DNA of 64,000 nucleotides from a bacterium (GTDB lineage Bacteria; Joyebacterota; Joyebacteria; Joyebacterales; Joyebacteraceae): NCBI GenBank assembly GCA_025774935.1, contig JALGZK010000003.1, positions 1 to 64,000 of the forward strand, read 5' to 3'. Shown piece by piece: positions 29,612 to 37,435 of this stretch (position 1 is its first letter; each line of letters starts with the position of its first letter). The notes under the pieces were generated by a model. It saw only the letters and a program-made list of their open reading frames with translations, ran no database searches and was not told where the DNA came from. The position numbers and the translations under genes were made by a program.

Positions 29612-31075
29612 TCATTCGCCGATCACACCGGACGCGAGTTCGAGCCTCGCTTCGGCGAGCCTCAGGTTCGTCACCGACTGAATGCGCGAGAGCGACGCCC
29701 TCGTGAACTCCGCCTGCGCGTCCAGGACCTCGCGGTTCAGGGCCATGCCGCTCTGGAACGTCTCGTACGTGACCCGCAGACCCTCTCGCGCGGCCTCGAG
29801 TCCGGCCTCCGCGATGCTCACGGCCTCGAGTGCCTGCTCCCTCTCGAGGTAGCTCGCCTGGACGTCGAGACGCACCGCGTCCTCCATGATCGCGTAGCCC
29901 TCTTCCGCCTGAGTCAGCTGGGACTTCGACTCGCGCACCGAGTTCACCACCCTGCCCCAATCGAACACGTTCATCTCGAGCGCGACCGTGAGATCCCAGT
30001 GTCCGTAGAACTCCTGCTCGTACTCGCGGTTCGGACGGTCCCAGCTGTAGTTGCCGAGGAAGACCAGGTCGGGCCAGTACTCCGAGCGCGCAATCGTCAC
30101 GCCCCGGTCGGCGACCTGGACGGTCTCGCCCAGCGCCTTGAGGTCCGGGCGCTCCTCGAGCGCCACGCTCTTCCAGGCCTCCAGGTCCGAGTCCGGAAAC
30201 GCTGCCGCCTCGAGGGGGTCGAGCGCTTCGATCTCGGTAGCTGTGTCGATCCCCATCTCGAACGCGAGGCCCGCCATCGCAAGCTGGATCGCGTGGGCCG
30301 CCGCATTCCTCCCGAGCTTCGCGTTCGAGAGCTGGACGCGGACGGCCATCACGTCCTTCTCGAGGAGCATCCCCGCCTCGAAGAGATTCTCGAGATCGGT
30401 GAGGTAGCCCTCGAGCTGCGCGACTGAGTCCTCCATCACGTCGAGCGCCGCGACCGCTCTGATCATGGTGTAGTACGCCTCGCTGACCCGGTACGTCACC
30501 TCGTCCCGCGTGCGCACCTCCGACCAGTCGACAGCGTTCGAGTAGTGCTTCGCCGCCTGGTACCCCCCGATGATCGCCCCGCCGGTGAAGAGCGGCTGTC
30601 TCACGTGGAGCCCGACGGTGTAGATGTCATCGTCCCCGATGTAGATCTTGTCGCTGCCGGTGCCTCCGAGCCCCTCCAGCGTCGACGGGTCGAGGTATCC
30701 GTTGTCGACGAGGTCCTGGAACGGCACCATCAGAGGCTCGAACATATCACCGATCCCGCCCGCGCTGATGTAAGGCGCCTCGTCGAGGCGCGTGTAAGAG
30801 GCGCTGGCCGTGAGCGCCGGCAGGAAGGCCGAACGGGCCTGCCCCACCCTGGCCTCGGCCGCTTCCGTCTGCGCGTCGGCAATCGCGAGTGTCTTGTTCT
30901 CCGCGAGCGCGATCTCGACGGCCTCGTCGAGCGTGAGCGAGAGCTTCTCCGCGGAAGCCGCGGGAGACGCCGGGAGGAGGGTGCCGAGCCCCACGACGAG
31001 ACCGAGTCCCGCCACGAGCGCCCGCGTCCGTCCTTTCCTCCGGCGTCCGTGTGGATCCATCCAGGTTCGTCTCAT
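29612..31075 (-). CDS. TolC-like outer-membrane efflux protein
   Basis: 487 aa. Signal peptide (LVAGLGLVVGLGTLLPASPAASA), then two OEP repeats: LTLDEAVEIALAENKTLAIADAQTEAAEARVGQARSAFLPALTASASYTR, QPLFTGGAIIGGYQAAKH, the second-repeat GVTIARSEYWPDLVFLGNYSW and MNVFDWGRVVNSVRESKSQL. TM-barrel strands alternate with long helices as in TolC. It is the exit duct for the coupled adaptor/RND pump. ATG at 31075 overlaps the tetR stop; an internal ATG at 31060 is an alternative. Confidence 0.95.
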   Translation of the reverse strand: MRRTWMDPHGRRRKGRTRALVAGLGLVVGLGTLLPASPAASAEKLSLTLDEAVEIALAENKTLAIADAQTEAAEARVGQARSAFLPALTASASYTRLDEAPYISAGGIGDMFEPLMVPFQDLVDNGYLDPSTLEGLGGTGSDKIYIGDDDIYTVGLHVRQPLFTGGAIIGGYQAAKHYSNAVDWSEVRTRDEVTYRVSEAYYTMIRAVAALDVMEDSVAQLEGYLTDLENLFEAGMLLEKDVMAVRVQLSNAKLGRNAAAHAIQLAMAGLAFEMGIDTATEIEALDPLEAAAFPDSDLEAWKSVALEERPDLKALGETVQVADRGVTIARSEYWPDLVFLGNYSWDRPNREYEQEFYGHWDLTVALEMNVFDWGRVVNSVRESKSQLTQAEEGYAIMEDAVRLDVQASYLEREQALEAVSIAEAGLEAAREGLRVTYETFQSGMALNREVLDAQAEFTRASLSRIQSVTNLRLAEARLELASGVIGE

Positions 31076-31668
31076 GCTGCCTCCCCTCGCGCGAGTAGCC
31101 CTTCGAAGAGGAGCGCGTGGAGCGAGTCGACGATCTGAGTCTCCGCCTCCCGGTCGAAGTAGCCTGTCAGCGCTCCCAGGAAGAGCCCCTTGTGCGCGAT
31201 CAGGAACGCGAGCGTCGTCGCGTCGGGGTCCCGCCGCGCAATCTCGCCCTGCTCCATCCCCTCCACCAGTACCTCGCGCACCATCATCAGTGCCCGCTGG
31301 AAGAGCTCGTGCGCGTGCGGCTCCGACTCGGCGTAGATGTCGTTCAGCGCGCTCACCGTGAGCCGGTACGCGTTCACCTTCCTCCTGAGCATCTCGAGAT
31401 GTTTCAGGATGAACGCGTGCAGCTTTGCCCGCGCCCCCTTCTCCGCCTTCATCGCCTCCGCGTCCGCCTCCAGGATCTCCTCGAGTTCCCTCTCTATGAC
31501 GGCCCGAAACAACTCGTCCTTCCCCGGGAAGTGCTTGTAGACCGTCGCGCGCGCAACGCCCGCCTCGCGGACGACGTCACCCACCGTCGTCTTTCGCAGG
31601 CCGTACTGCGCGAAGACCCTGCCGGCGGCGTCGAGGATCTCCTGCCTCTTCGCCTCGTCCTTCGTCAC
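31072..31668 (-). CDS. TetR family repressor of the efflux operon
   Basis: 198 aa from the GTG at 31668, preferred because GGAGG lies 8 bases upstream. The longer ATG form (31734) would start inside the operator. N-terminal HTH: RQEILDAAGRVFAQYGLRKTTVGDVVREAGVARATVYKHFPGKDELF (residues 8-54). The helical C-terminal ligand domain is variable (LKHLEMLRRKVNAYRLTVSALNDIYAESEPH). First gene of the operon, with TolC, adaptor, pump and PII-like genes coupled behind it, so it probably represses itself and the pump and is released by a pump substrate. Confidence 0.95.
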   Translation of the reverse strand: MTKDEAKRQEILDAAGRVFAQYGLRKTTVGDVVREAGVARATVYKHFPGKDELFRAVIERELEEILEADAEAMKAEKGARAKLHAFILKHLEMLRRKVNAYRLTVSALNDIYAESEPHAHELFQRALMMVREVLVEGMEQGEIARRDPDATTLAFLIAHKGLFLGALTGYFDREAETQIVDSLHALLFEGLLARGEAA

Positions 31669-31723
31669 TCGTGGATCCTCCTCTCCCGACCGCCGTACTC
31701 GGCGTCTGCGCGGCCGATCCGAA

Positions 31724-31748
31724 CAGTCTGACATATACAGACAGTCTG
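31724..31748 (-). promoter_or_regulatory. Probable TetR operator
   Basis: CAGTCTG, 7 AT-rich bases, then CAGACAGTCTG, an 11-base perfect palindrome. Overlapping inverted copies of the CAGACTG half-site lie just downstream of the predicted start of the tetR promoter, where a repressor would block initiation. Confidence 0.65.
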
Positions 31749-31761
31749 GCGTCTAGTGTCT

Positions 31762-31790
31762 AGTGTATTCAAACCGTAGCTGACTGTCAA
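31762..31790 (-). promoter_or_regulatory. Promoter of the tetR-efflux operon
   Basis: Minus strand TTGACA, 17-base spacer, TACACT. Predicted start near 31755, upstream of the palindromic operator. A GTCTAGT direct repeat flanks the -10. Confidence 0.75.
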
Positions 31791-31848
31791 GTCATAAATT
31801 GATCGCGGGGACCCCCTCGGGGCCGGCTGAGCCGCCCCCTGAGCCCCC

Positions 31849-31877
31849 TTGCGCCTTCCCCGGGCTGAACCTACATT
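31849..31877 (+). promoter_or_regulatory. Candidate promoter of the DUF318-type permease
   Basis: TTGCGC, 17-base spacer, TACATT. Just downstream (31886-31903) is a GGCAGG/CCTGCC hairpin that could be an operator or leader stem. Confidence 0.45.
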
Positions 31878-31917
31878 GCCCACCAGGCAGGTTCTCCCTG
31901 CCAGGGGGGATTCGACG

Positions 31918-33027
31918 TTGGAAGTGGCGCTCGGGGCCGCGGTCGTCGCGGTCACGCTCTTCACGCTCCTGGATCGTATCGGCGCGAGGCGCGGTCGTCC
32001 GCTCGTCCGCCCTCTCCCCGTCACGGACGCCACGCGACGGGCAGCCATGACGGCGATCGCGGTGGTCGCGGCCGTCACTCTCCTGCCAGGCATCGTCCCC
32101 TGGGCCGCGCGCGGGTTCTTCGCTTTCTGCGAGGTCTGTCCGATCACCTCGGCGGGTGTCGGGGCCATCACCCCGGGCGCGTTCGCGAGAGCGTTCCTCC
32201 TCGCCTGCTGGTACTACGCCGCGACGGTTGTTCCCGTCTTCATCCTCGCGTGTCTCGCATCCGGCGCTCTCCTGGCGAAGGCAGACCGGCTTCGAGTGAA
32301 AGGGCCTGTCGCTTCCTTCGCCCTCGCGGCCGCGCTTCCGATCTGCGCCTGCGGCGCAGTCCCGATCGGGAAAGCGATGGCTGACCGCGACGAAGCCGGC
32401 GTCCGAGATGGGCTCGTCTTCCTCGTGACCGCGCCCCTCCTGAGCCCGATCGTCGTCCTTCTCGGGCTCCGGGTCCTCGGGCCGACGTATGTCGTGGCCC
32501 GAGTCGTGGCCAGCGCCGTGCTGGCCGGGCTCGCCGTGCTCGCGATCGGCCCCCGCCTCCGGGCGCGCATGAGGGAGGTGCGCGACACCGAGACGCGGCA
32601 CGGTCGGTCGGAAGCCGCACCCGGGCGATCGGTTCTCATCGAGGCCTGGCGGACGCTCTCGACCCTCCTCCCGTTCGTTCTTATCGGGATCGTGCTGGGC
32701 GGGCTCTTCGCCGCGACACTTCCGTCCGAATACCTGGCGGGGATCCTGCGTCCAGGCGTGACAACGATGGCGGCGGCAGTCGTCGCGGGGATTCCCGCGA
32801 ACATGTGCGCCGGCGAGGAGATCATCATCATGGGGCCGCTGGTGAACGCGGGGCTGCCGCTGGGGCACGCGCTCGCGTTCTCGCTGGCGGGAACCGGGAT
32901 CTGCCTGAGCTCCATACCGCTCCTCGGAAGGGCAGTCGGCCGGAGTGCGACAGGCCTTCTGGTAGCGCTCTATCTCGTCGTTCCGTTCGTCGCGGGTCTG
33001 GTGCTGGACGTCCTGACCGCCGCATAG
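31918..33027 (+). CDS. DUF318-type permease, SO_0444/ArsP-like (putative metal or metalloid exporter)
   Basis: 369 aa polytopic protein with roughly 8-10 membrane segments. Family motifs: FCEVCPITSAGVGAITPG, ALPICACGAVPIGKAMADRD (CxC followed by G-x-x-P), FLVTAPLLSPIVVLLGLRVLG, and the second-half VVAGIPANMCAGEEIIIMGPLVNAGLPLGHALAF. Cysteines in the membrane region suit transport of soft metals or organoarsenicals, but the substrate is unproven. TTG at 31918 is chosen because AGGGGGG precedes it and the earlier part of the frame is non-coding in character. Divergent from tetR. Confidence 0.82.
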   Translation: MEVALGAAVVAVTLFTLLDRIGARRGRPLVRPLPVTDATRRAAMTAIAVVAAVTLLPGIVPWAARGFFAFCEVCPITSAGVGAITPGAFARAFLLACWYYAATVVPVFILACLASGALLAKADRLRVKGPVASFALAAALPICACGAVPIGKAMADRDEAGVRDGLVFLVTAPLLSPIVVLLGLRVLGPTYVVARVVASAVLAGLAVLAIGPRLRARMREVRDTETRHGRSEAAPGRSVLIEAWRTLSTLLPFVLIGIVLGGLFAATLPSEYLAGILRPGVTTMAAAVVAGIPANMCAGEEIIIMGPLVNAGLPLGHALAFSLAGTGICLSSIPLLGRAVGRSATGLLVALYLVVPFVAGLVLDVLTAA

Positions 33028-33081
33028 ATGTGGGCTCGGGTGGATGCGAGGTTTCCGGAGGGGCTCGAGGAGCGCTCCTGG

Positions 33082-33108
33082 CCTCCTGAGTATGCTCTCA
33101 GGGGGTTT
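33082..33108 (+). terminator. Intrinsic terminator after the permease
   Basis: CCTGAG/CTCAGG core extended by CCT/GGG, 6-base loop, followed by GGTTTCTGG. About 55 bases past the permease stop. Confidence 0.55.
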
Positions 33109-33125
33109 CTGGGCGGAATCCATCA

Positions 33126-33154
33126 TAGACAAATGCTCGGAAATATGCTAAAAT
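33126..33154 (+). promoter_or_regulatory. Promoter of the tandem C25-like array
   Basis: TAGACA, 17-base spacer, TAAAAT (five of six in each box) in a local AT-rich patch. Predicted start near 33161, giving a leader of about 180 bases. Confidence 0.75.
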
Positions 33155-33160
33155 ACGGTA

Positions 33161-33339
33161 GATGGGGAAGATACACCCGGGTTCCGGACGAGACCCAGGA
33201 CCCGGATGTTTTATATGTCGGTGCGTCTTCGAGGGGCACCGGGCACGGGGGTTCGTTTGTCCTTTAGGTGACGGTCCCCTCATGAATCTATGGGATGGAC
33301 GATCCGATCCGGTCCTAACGCGAAGGGAAGGAGAGCGGA
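33161..33339 (+). promoter_or_regulatory. Structured 5' leader of the C25-like array
   Basis: Contains CCGGGT(T)CC/GGACCCGG (33178-33206) and CGGTGC/GCACCG (33219-33242) stems, then an open stretch to the SD GGAAGGAG. No known riboswitch consensus was recognised. The same AAGGAGAG leader motif precedes all three paralogues. Confidence 0.4.
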
Positions 33340-36300
33340 ATGCGCTCAGCGCTACTCAGAGATCGACGGCCCCGCTTCGAGGCCGCGGCGGTGGTGTGTC
33401 TCCTGTCACTCATCGTAGGGGTGGCCCCGTCGACGGCCGCAACGCCCGACGCGGCCGCTGCGGTCGGCGTGACGACGCCTGGAGTCGAGTTCCGGGTCCT
33501 CGAGTCGAACGCGCAGCACACCGTCGTCGAGGTCCTGATCCCCGACCCCGTGAGCGAGGAACTCGAGGCGGACGGACGCATGTACGATCTCCTGAGCATT
33601 CCGGGCGCATACGTACACGGTGAGGCCGGGGCGCCGGCCCTCGCGGTCTGCGGGACCACGATCGCTGTTCCTCCGGCGTCGGGGGTGTCGCTCAGGGTGC
33701 TCGAGACGACGAGCGGCGTACTGGGCGGCTTCGATCTCGCGCCGGTGTCGGCCGTCTGCGGGACGGGCGACGAGCCCGTCGTGATCGACGAGACGACGTA
33801 CGCGAGGGCAGGGTTCTTCCCGGCTGAGACCGCGGTCGTGGGCGAGCCCGCTATCCTGCGCGACTTCCGCGTCGTCCCTCTCAGAATCTACCCCCTCTCC
33901 TACGATGCGACGACCGGCGAGGTCCGGGTGACCACGAGGATCGTCGTCGAGCTCGACTACTCGCTGCCGGGCCGCGTCAACATCAAGACGACCGACCGGC
34001 CGCCGTCGCGCGCGTTCGAGCCACTCTACGAGGAGCTCATCGCCAACTACGATCAGGTGCGTCCCCGCTACGAGAGCGACCAGCGCGGCAAGTACCTCAT
34101 CGTCACGCACGACACGTTCTACAACAGCGTCCTTCCTCTCGCCGAGTGGAAGCACAAGCGCGGGATGGAGGTCGAGGTAGCGAAGCTGTCGGTGATCGGA
34201 TCGAGCTCGAGCGCGATCAAGAGCTACATCCAGAACGCCTACGACAACTGGGACGTCCCCCCCGAGTACATTCTCCTCGTCGGCGATACCGAGTACCTGC
34301 CTACGGTCGCGAACTCCGACGACTACTACGCCAAGCTCGAGGGAAGCGACTACCTGGTCGACGCCCACCTCGGCAGACTCTCCGCCGACACGGTCACGCA
34401 CGCGGACCTCATTGTCGCCAAGACGCTCGGCTACGAGCGGACCCCGCTCATGGAAGACCTGGACTGGTTCCGGAGCGCGACCCTCATCGTCCGCGACGAC
34501 TACGACTCCGGGGACATGGAGTGGTACTACCCGGATACGTGGACGGCCTACGGGTTCATGCAGACGGCCGGATTCGCGCAGATCGACACGCTCTTCAGGC
34601 GGAACGGGTCCGACGCGGCCGACGTGCACGCCGCGGTGACCGACGGGCGCGTGATCGTCGCCTATCGCGGCCAGGGCGTCTCGAACTGGTGGTCGCCGTT
34701 CGACGTCAACCCGAACTCCACCTATCCGGGCTACAAGCTCCCGATTGTCATGTCCGCGACCTGCGGCACAGGGGCGTTCTATTCGGACGGCTATCCGTGC
34801 GAGACCTGGATGCGCGCGGGGAACGTCGCCGATCCCAAGGGCTCCGTCGCCTACGTGGCGACCAGCAAGGTCATCGTGAACCACATGTCGGAGTGGCGGA
34901 GCGCCGTCTACCGCGGCTTCTTCTCTGCGCTCTTCAGAGAGAACCTCCACACGGTCGCGAGCGCGCTCGACTTCGGGAAACACACCCTGTACGTCCTCTA
35001 CGACGAGGAGAGCGAGTACATCGGGTGGAACACGCAGGGTGATCCCGACCTCGACATCTGGACGGCGCCCCCCGGTGACATCGTCGTGACACATCCGCCG
35101 ACGGTCCCGGCGGCGACGAGCGACCTCGTCGTCGGTGTGGAGCTCGAGGGCTTGCCGGTCGAGGGAGCGCTCGTGTGCGCCTACCTCGACGGCCAGGTCT
35201 ACGAGGTAGGAACGACCGACGCCCTCGGCGAGGCGACGCTAACGATCAGCCCGGGCACCCCGGACACGCTCTGGATAACCGTCACCGGGCACAACCTCCA
35301 CCCGTACGAGGGGAACGCGATCGTCACCCCGTCCGGGCCGTACCTCCTGTACGCGAGCCACGAGACGGACGACTCGGCGGGCGGCAACGGGGACGGGCTC
35401 GTGAGCCCGGGCGAAGTGATCGAGCTCACGGTGACGCTCGACAACGTGGGTCCCGATGCCGCATCCTCTGTCTCCGGAATCCTGAGCACCTCCGACGCTC
35501 ACGTCACGCTCGTCGACTCGACGGCGAGCTACGGCGCGATCCCGAGCGGCGGCTCCGGGGCGAACGCCGAGCCGTACGTCATCGAGATCGAGCCGACCTG
35601 CCCGAACGGTCACGGTGTCGTCTTCTCGCTCGAGGCAACGGACGCCGGCCGGCCGTACTGGGACATCCCGATCCCGTCGATCTCGGTCGCCGCGGCGGAC
35701 GTGCAGCACGTCTCGACGCTCGTCGACGACGGCGGTTCGGGCGGCAACGGGAACGGCATCCTCGAGCCGGGCGAGACCGCGTGGATCGAGCTCACGGTCG
35801 AGAACGCGGGCCCCATCGACCTCGGGGACGTCGACGGTCTCCTCTCGACCTCTAACGCGTACGCGGCCGTGACGGACGCCGACGGGTTCTTCGGACCGCT
35901 CGGCTCGGGCGGGAGCGCGACCAGCGCAGGGAACTCGTTCAGGGTGAGCGTGAGCCCGGGCGCGCCTCCGGCAGGCGGGGTGGAGTTCGTCCTCACGGCC
36001 ACCGGCCCGGCCGAGACGTACCTGCACTCGCAGGACGTCCCGTTCACCGTGACGCTCGGCGGGTCGACCGTAGCGGGCCCCTGCGGCCCCGACGGGTACG
36101 GCTACTACGCCTACGACGCGGGCGACGCGAGCACCGGCCAGGCGCCCGTGTACGATTGGGTGGAGCTCGTGGGAACGGGCTCGCTCATCTCGGCGATCAC
36201 GAACGCCGACGCAGCGACGACACAGCTCTCGCTCCCGTTCACGTTCAGGTACTACGGGGCGGACTACACGCAGATCTCCGTCTGCTCGAACGGGTTCCTG

Positions 36301-37401
36301 GCGATGGGGTACGAGGACTACCGGTTCGGCGACAACTCCGCGATCCCGAACAGTCACGGACCCTCGGCGATGGTCGCGCCTTTCTGGGACGACCTGAGCC
36401 CGAACGTCGCCGGCGACATCTATCAGTGGTACGACAGCGCGAACCACAGGTTCATCGTCCAGTTCGACGCCGTGGTCCACTACGGCGGCAACTGGCCGGA
36501 GACGTTCGAGGTCATCCTCCTCGACCCGGCGTACCACGCGACGTCGACCGGCGACGGCATCATCATCCTCCAGTACCAGACCGTCGGCACAGCCTCGCAG
36601 GCGACCATCGGAATCGAGAACGTCGCGCAGAACGACGGCATCCAGTACGCCTACAACAGCTCGTACGATCCGTGCGCGGCCCCGATCGTCTCGGGACAGG
36701 CGGTCAAGTTCACGACCGATCCTCCGGAAGCGCCCCCGGTCTGGCTCGTGGTCGCCGGGAGCGAGATCGACGACACGTCGGGCGGCGACGGCGACGGGCT
36801 CGCCGAGCCTTCGGAGACGATCGACCTCACGATCACGATCGGGAACCTGGGGCAGTCGATCGCGTCCGCCGTCACGGCGACGCTCTCGACCTCCGACCCG
36901 GACGCGACGGTCCTGAACGGCACGGCGGGCTTCGGCGACATCGGCGGAGGAGCGCAGGCAGCGAACGCATCGCCGTTCGTCGTCTCGATCGCCGCCGAGC
37001 CGATCGGCGAGACGATCGAGTTCGACCTCCACATCTCGACGGGCGCCCGCTACGACACTTGGGACGTCCTAACGGTTCAGCTGGTCCTGGACGACACGGG
37101 GATCGACGAGGGCGAGCTGTCTCTCTCGTTCGAGCTCAAGCAGAACGCGCCGAACCCGTTCAGGGAAGGGACCTTGGTCGCGTTCAGCCTCCCCGAACCC
37201 TCCCGCGCAGCGCTCACGGTCTACAGCGTCACGGGACGTGAGGTCGCGAGCGTGGTCGACGGGGAGTTCTCGGCAGGGCGTCACACGGTCACCTGGAACG
37301 GACTCGACAGCCACGGAAGAAGGGTCGCGGCAGGGATCTACTTCTACCGCCTCGAAGCAGGTTCGAACGAGAGCATGAAGAAGATGATCCTCCTCAAGTA
37401 G
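33340..37401 (+). CDS. Secreted C25 (gingipain-like) peptidase homologue 1, catalytic His replaced by Gln, C-terminal sorting tail
   Basis: 1353 aa. Signal peptide residues 1-34; prodomain-like region to ~235; C25 domain ~240-590. The usual GHG motif reads YRGQGVSNWW (Gln445), while the nucleophile region KLPIVMSATCGTGAF keeps Cys475. Downstream: Ig/CarboxypepD-like domain (~590-665), CARDB-like repeats (~667-907) with Ca-binding-type loops GGNGDGLVSPGE and GGNGNGILEPGE, a nidogen-like domain (~917-1127), a third CARDB-like repeat with GGDGDGLAEPSE, and a sorting tail from ~1262 (NAPNPF...AAGIYFYRLEAG...ILLK). Predicted exported and surface-anchored or released. Without the His, ordinary cysteine-protease activity is unlikely. 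Confidence 0.9.
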   Translation: MRSALLRDRRPRFEAAAVVCLLSLIVGVAPSTAATPDAAAAVGVTTPGVEFRVLESNAQHTVVEVLIPDPVSEELEADGRMYDLLSIPGAYVHGEAGAPALAVCGTTIAVPPASGVSLRVLETTSGVLGGFDLAPVSAVCGTGDEPVVIDETTYARAGFFPAETAVVGEPAILRDFRVVPLRIYPLSYDATTGEVRVTTRIVVELDYSLPGRVNIKTTDRPPSRAFEPLYEELIANYDQVRPRYESDQRGKYLIVTHDTFYNSVLPLAEWKHKRGMEVEVAKLSVIGSSSSAIKSYIQNAYDNWDVPPEYILLVGDTEYLPTVANSDDYYAKLEGSDYLVDAHLGRLSADTVTHADLIVAKTLGYERTPLMEDLDWFRSATLIVRDDYDSGDMEWYYPDTWTAYGFMQTAGFAQIDTLFRRNGSDAADVHAAVTDGRVIVAYRGQGVSNWWSPFDVNPNSTYPGYKLPIVMSATCGTGAFYSDGYPCETWMRAGNVADPKGSVAYVATSKVIVNHMSEWRSAVYRGFFSALFRENLHTVASALDFGKHTLYVLYDEESEYIGWNTQGDPDLDIWTAPPGDIVVTHPPTVPAATSDLVVGVELEGLPVEGALVCAYLDGQVYEVGTTDALGEATLTISPGTPDTLWITVTGHNLHPYEGNAIVTPSGPYLLYASHETDDSAGGNGDGLVSPGEVIELTVTLDNVGPDAASSVSGILSTSDAHVTLVDSTASYGAIPSGGSGANAEPYVIEIEPTCPNGHGVVFSLEATDAGRPYWDIPIPSISVAAADVQHVSTLVDDGGSGGNGNGILEPGETAWIELTVENAGPIDLGDVDGLLSTSNAYAAVTDADGFFGPLGSGGSATSAGNSFRVSVSPGAPPAGGVEFVLTATGPAETYLHSQDVPFTVTLGGSTVAGPCGPDGYGYYAYDAGDASTGQAPVYDWVELVGTGSLISAITNADAATTQLSLPFTFRYYGADYTQISVCSNGFLAMGYEDYRFGDNSAIPNSHGPSAMVAPFWDDLSPNVAGDIYQWYDSANHRFIVQFDAVVHYGGNWPETFEVILLDPAYHATSTGDGIIILQYQTVGTASQATIGIENVAQNDGIQYAYNSSYDPCAAPIVSGQAVKFTTDPPEAPPVWLVVAGSEIDDTSGGDGDGLAEPSETIDLTITIGNLGQSIASAVTATLSTSDPDATVLNGTAGFGDIGGGAQAANASPFVVSIAAEPIGETIEFDLHISTGARYDTWDVLTVQLVLDDTGIDEGELSLSFELKQNAPNPFREGTLVAFSLPEPSRAALTVYSVTGREVASVVDGEFSAGRHTVTWNGLDSHGRRVAAGIYFYRLEAGSNESMKKMILLK

Positions 37402-37435
37402 CTCGCGCAGGAGGAACCCAGTTAAGGAGAGTGAG

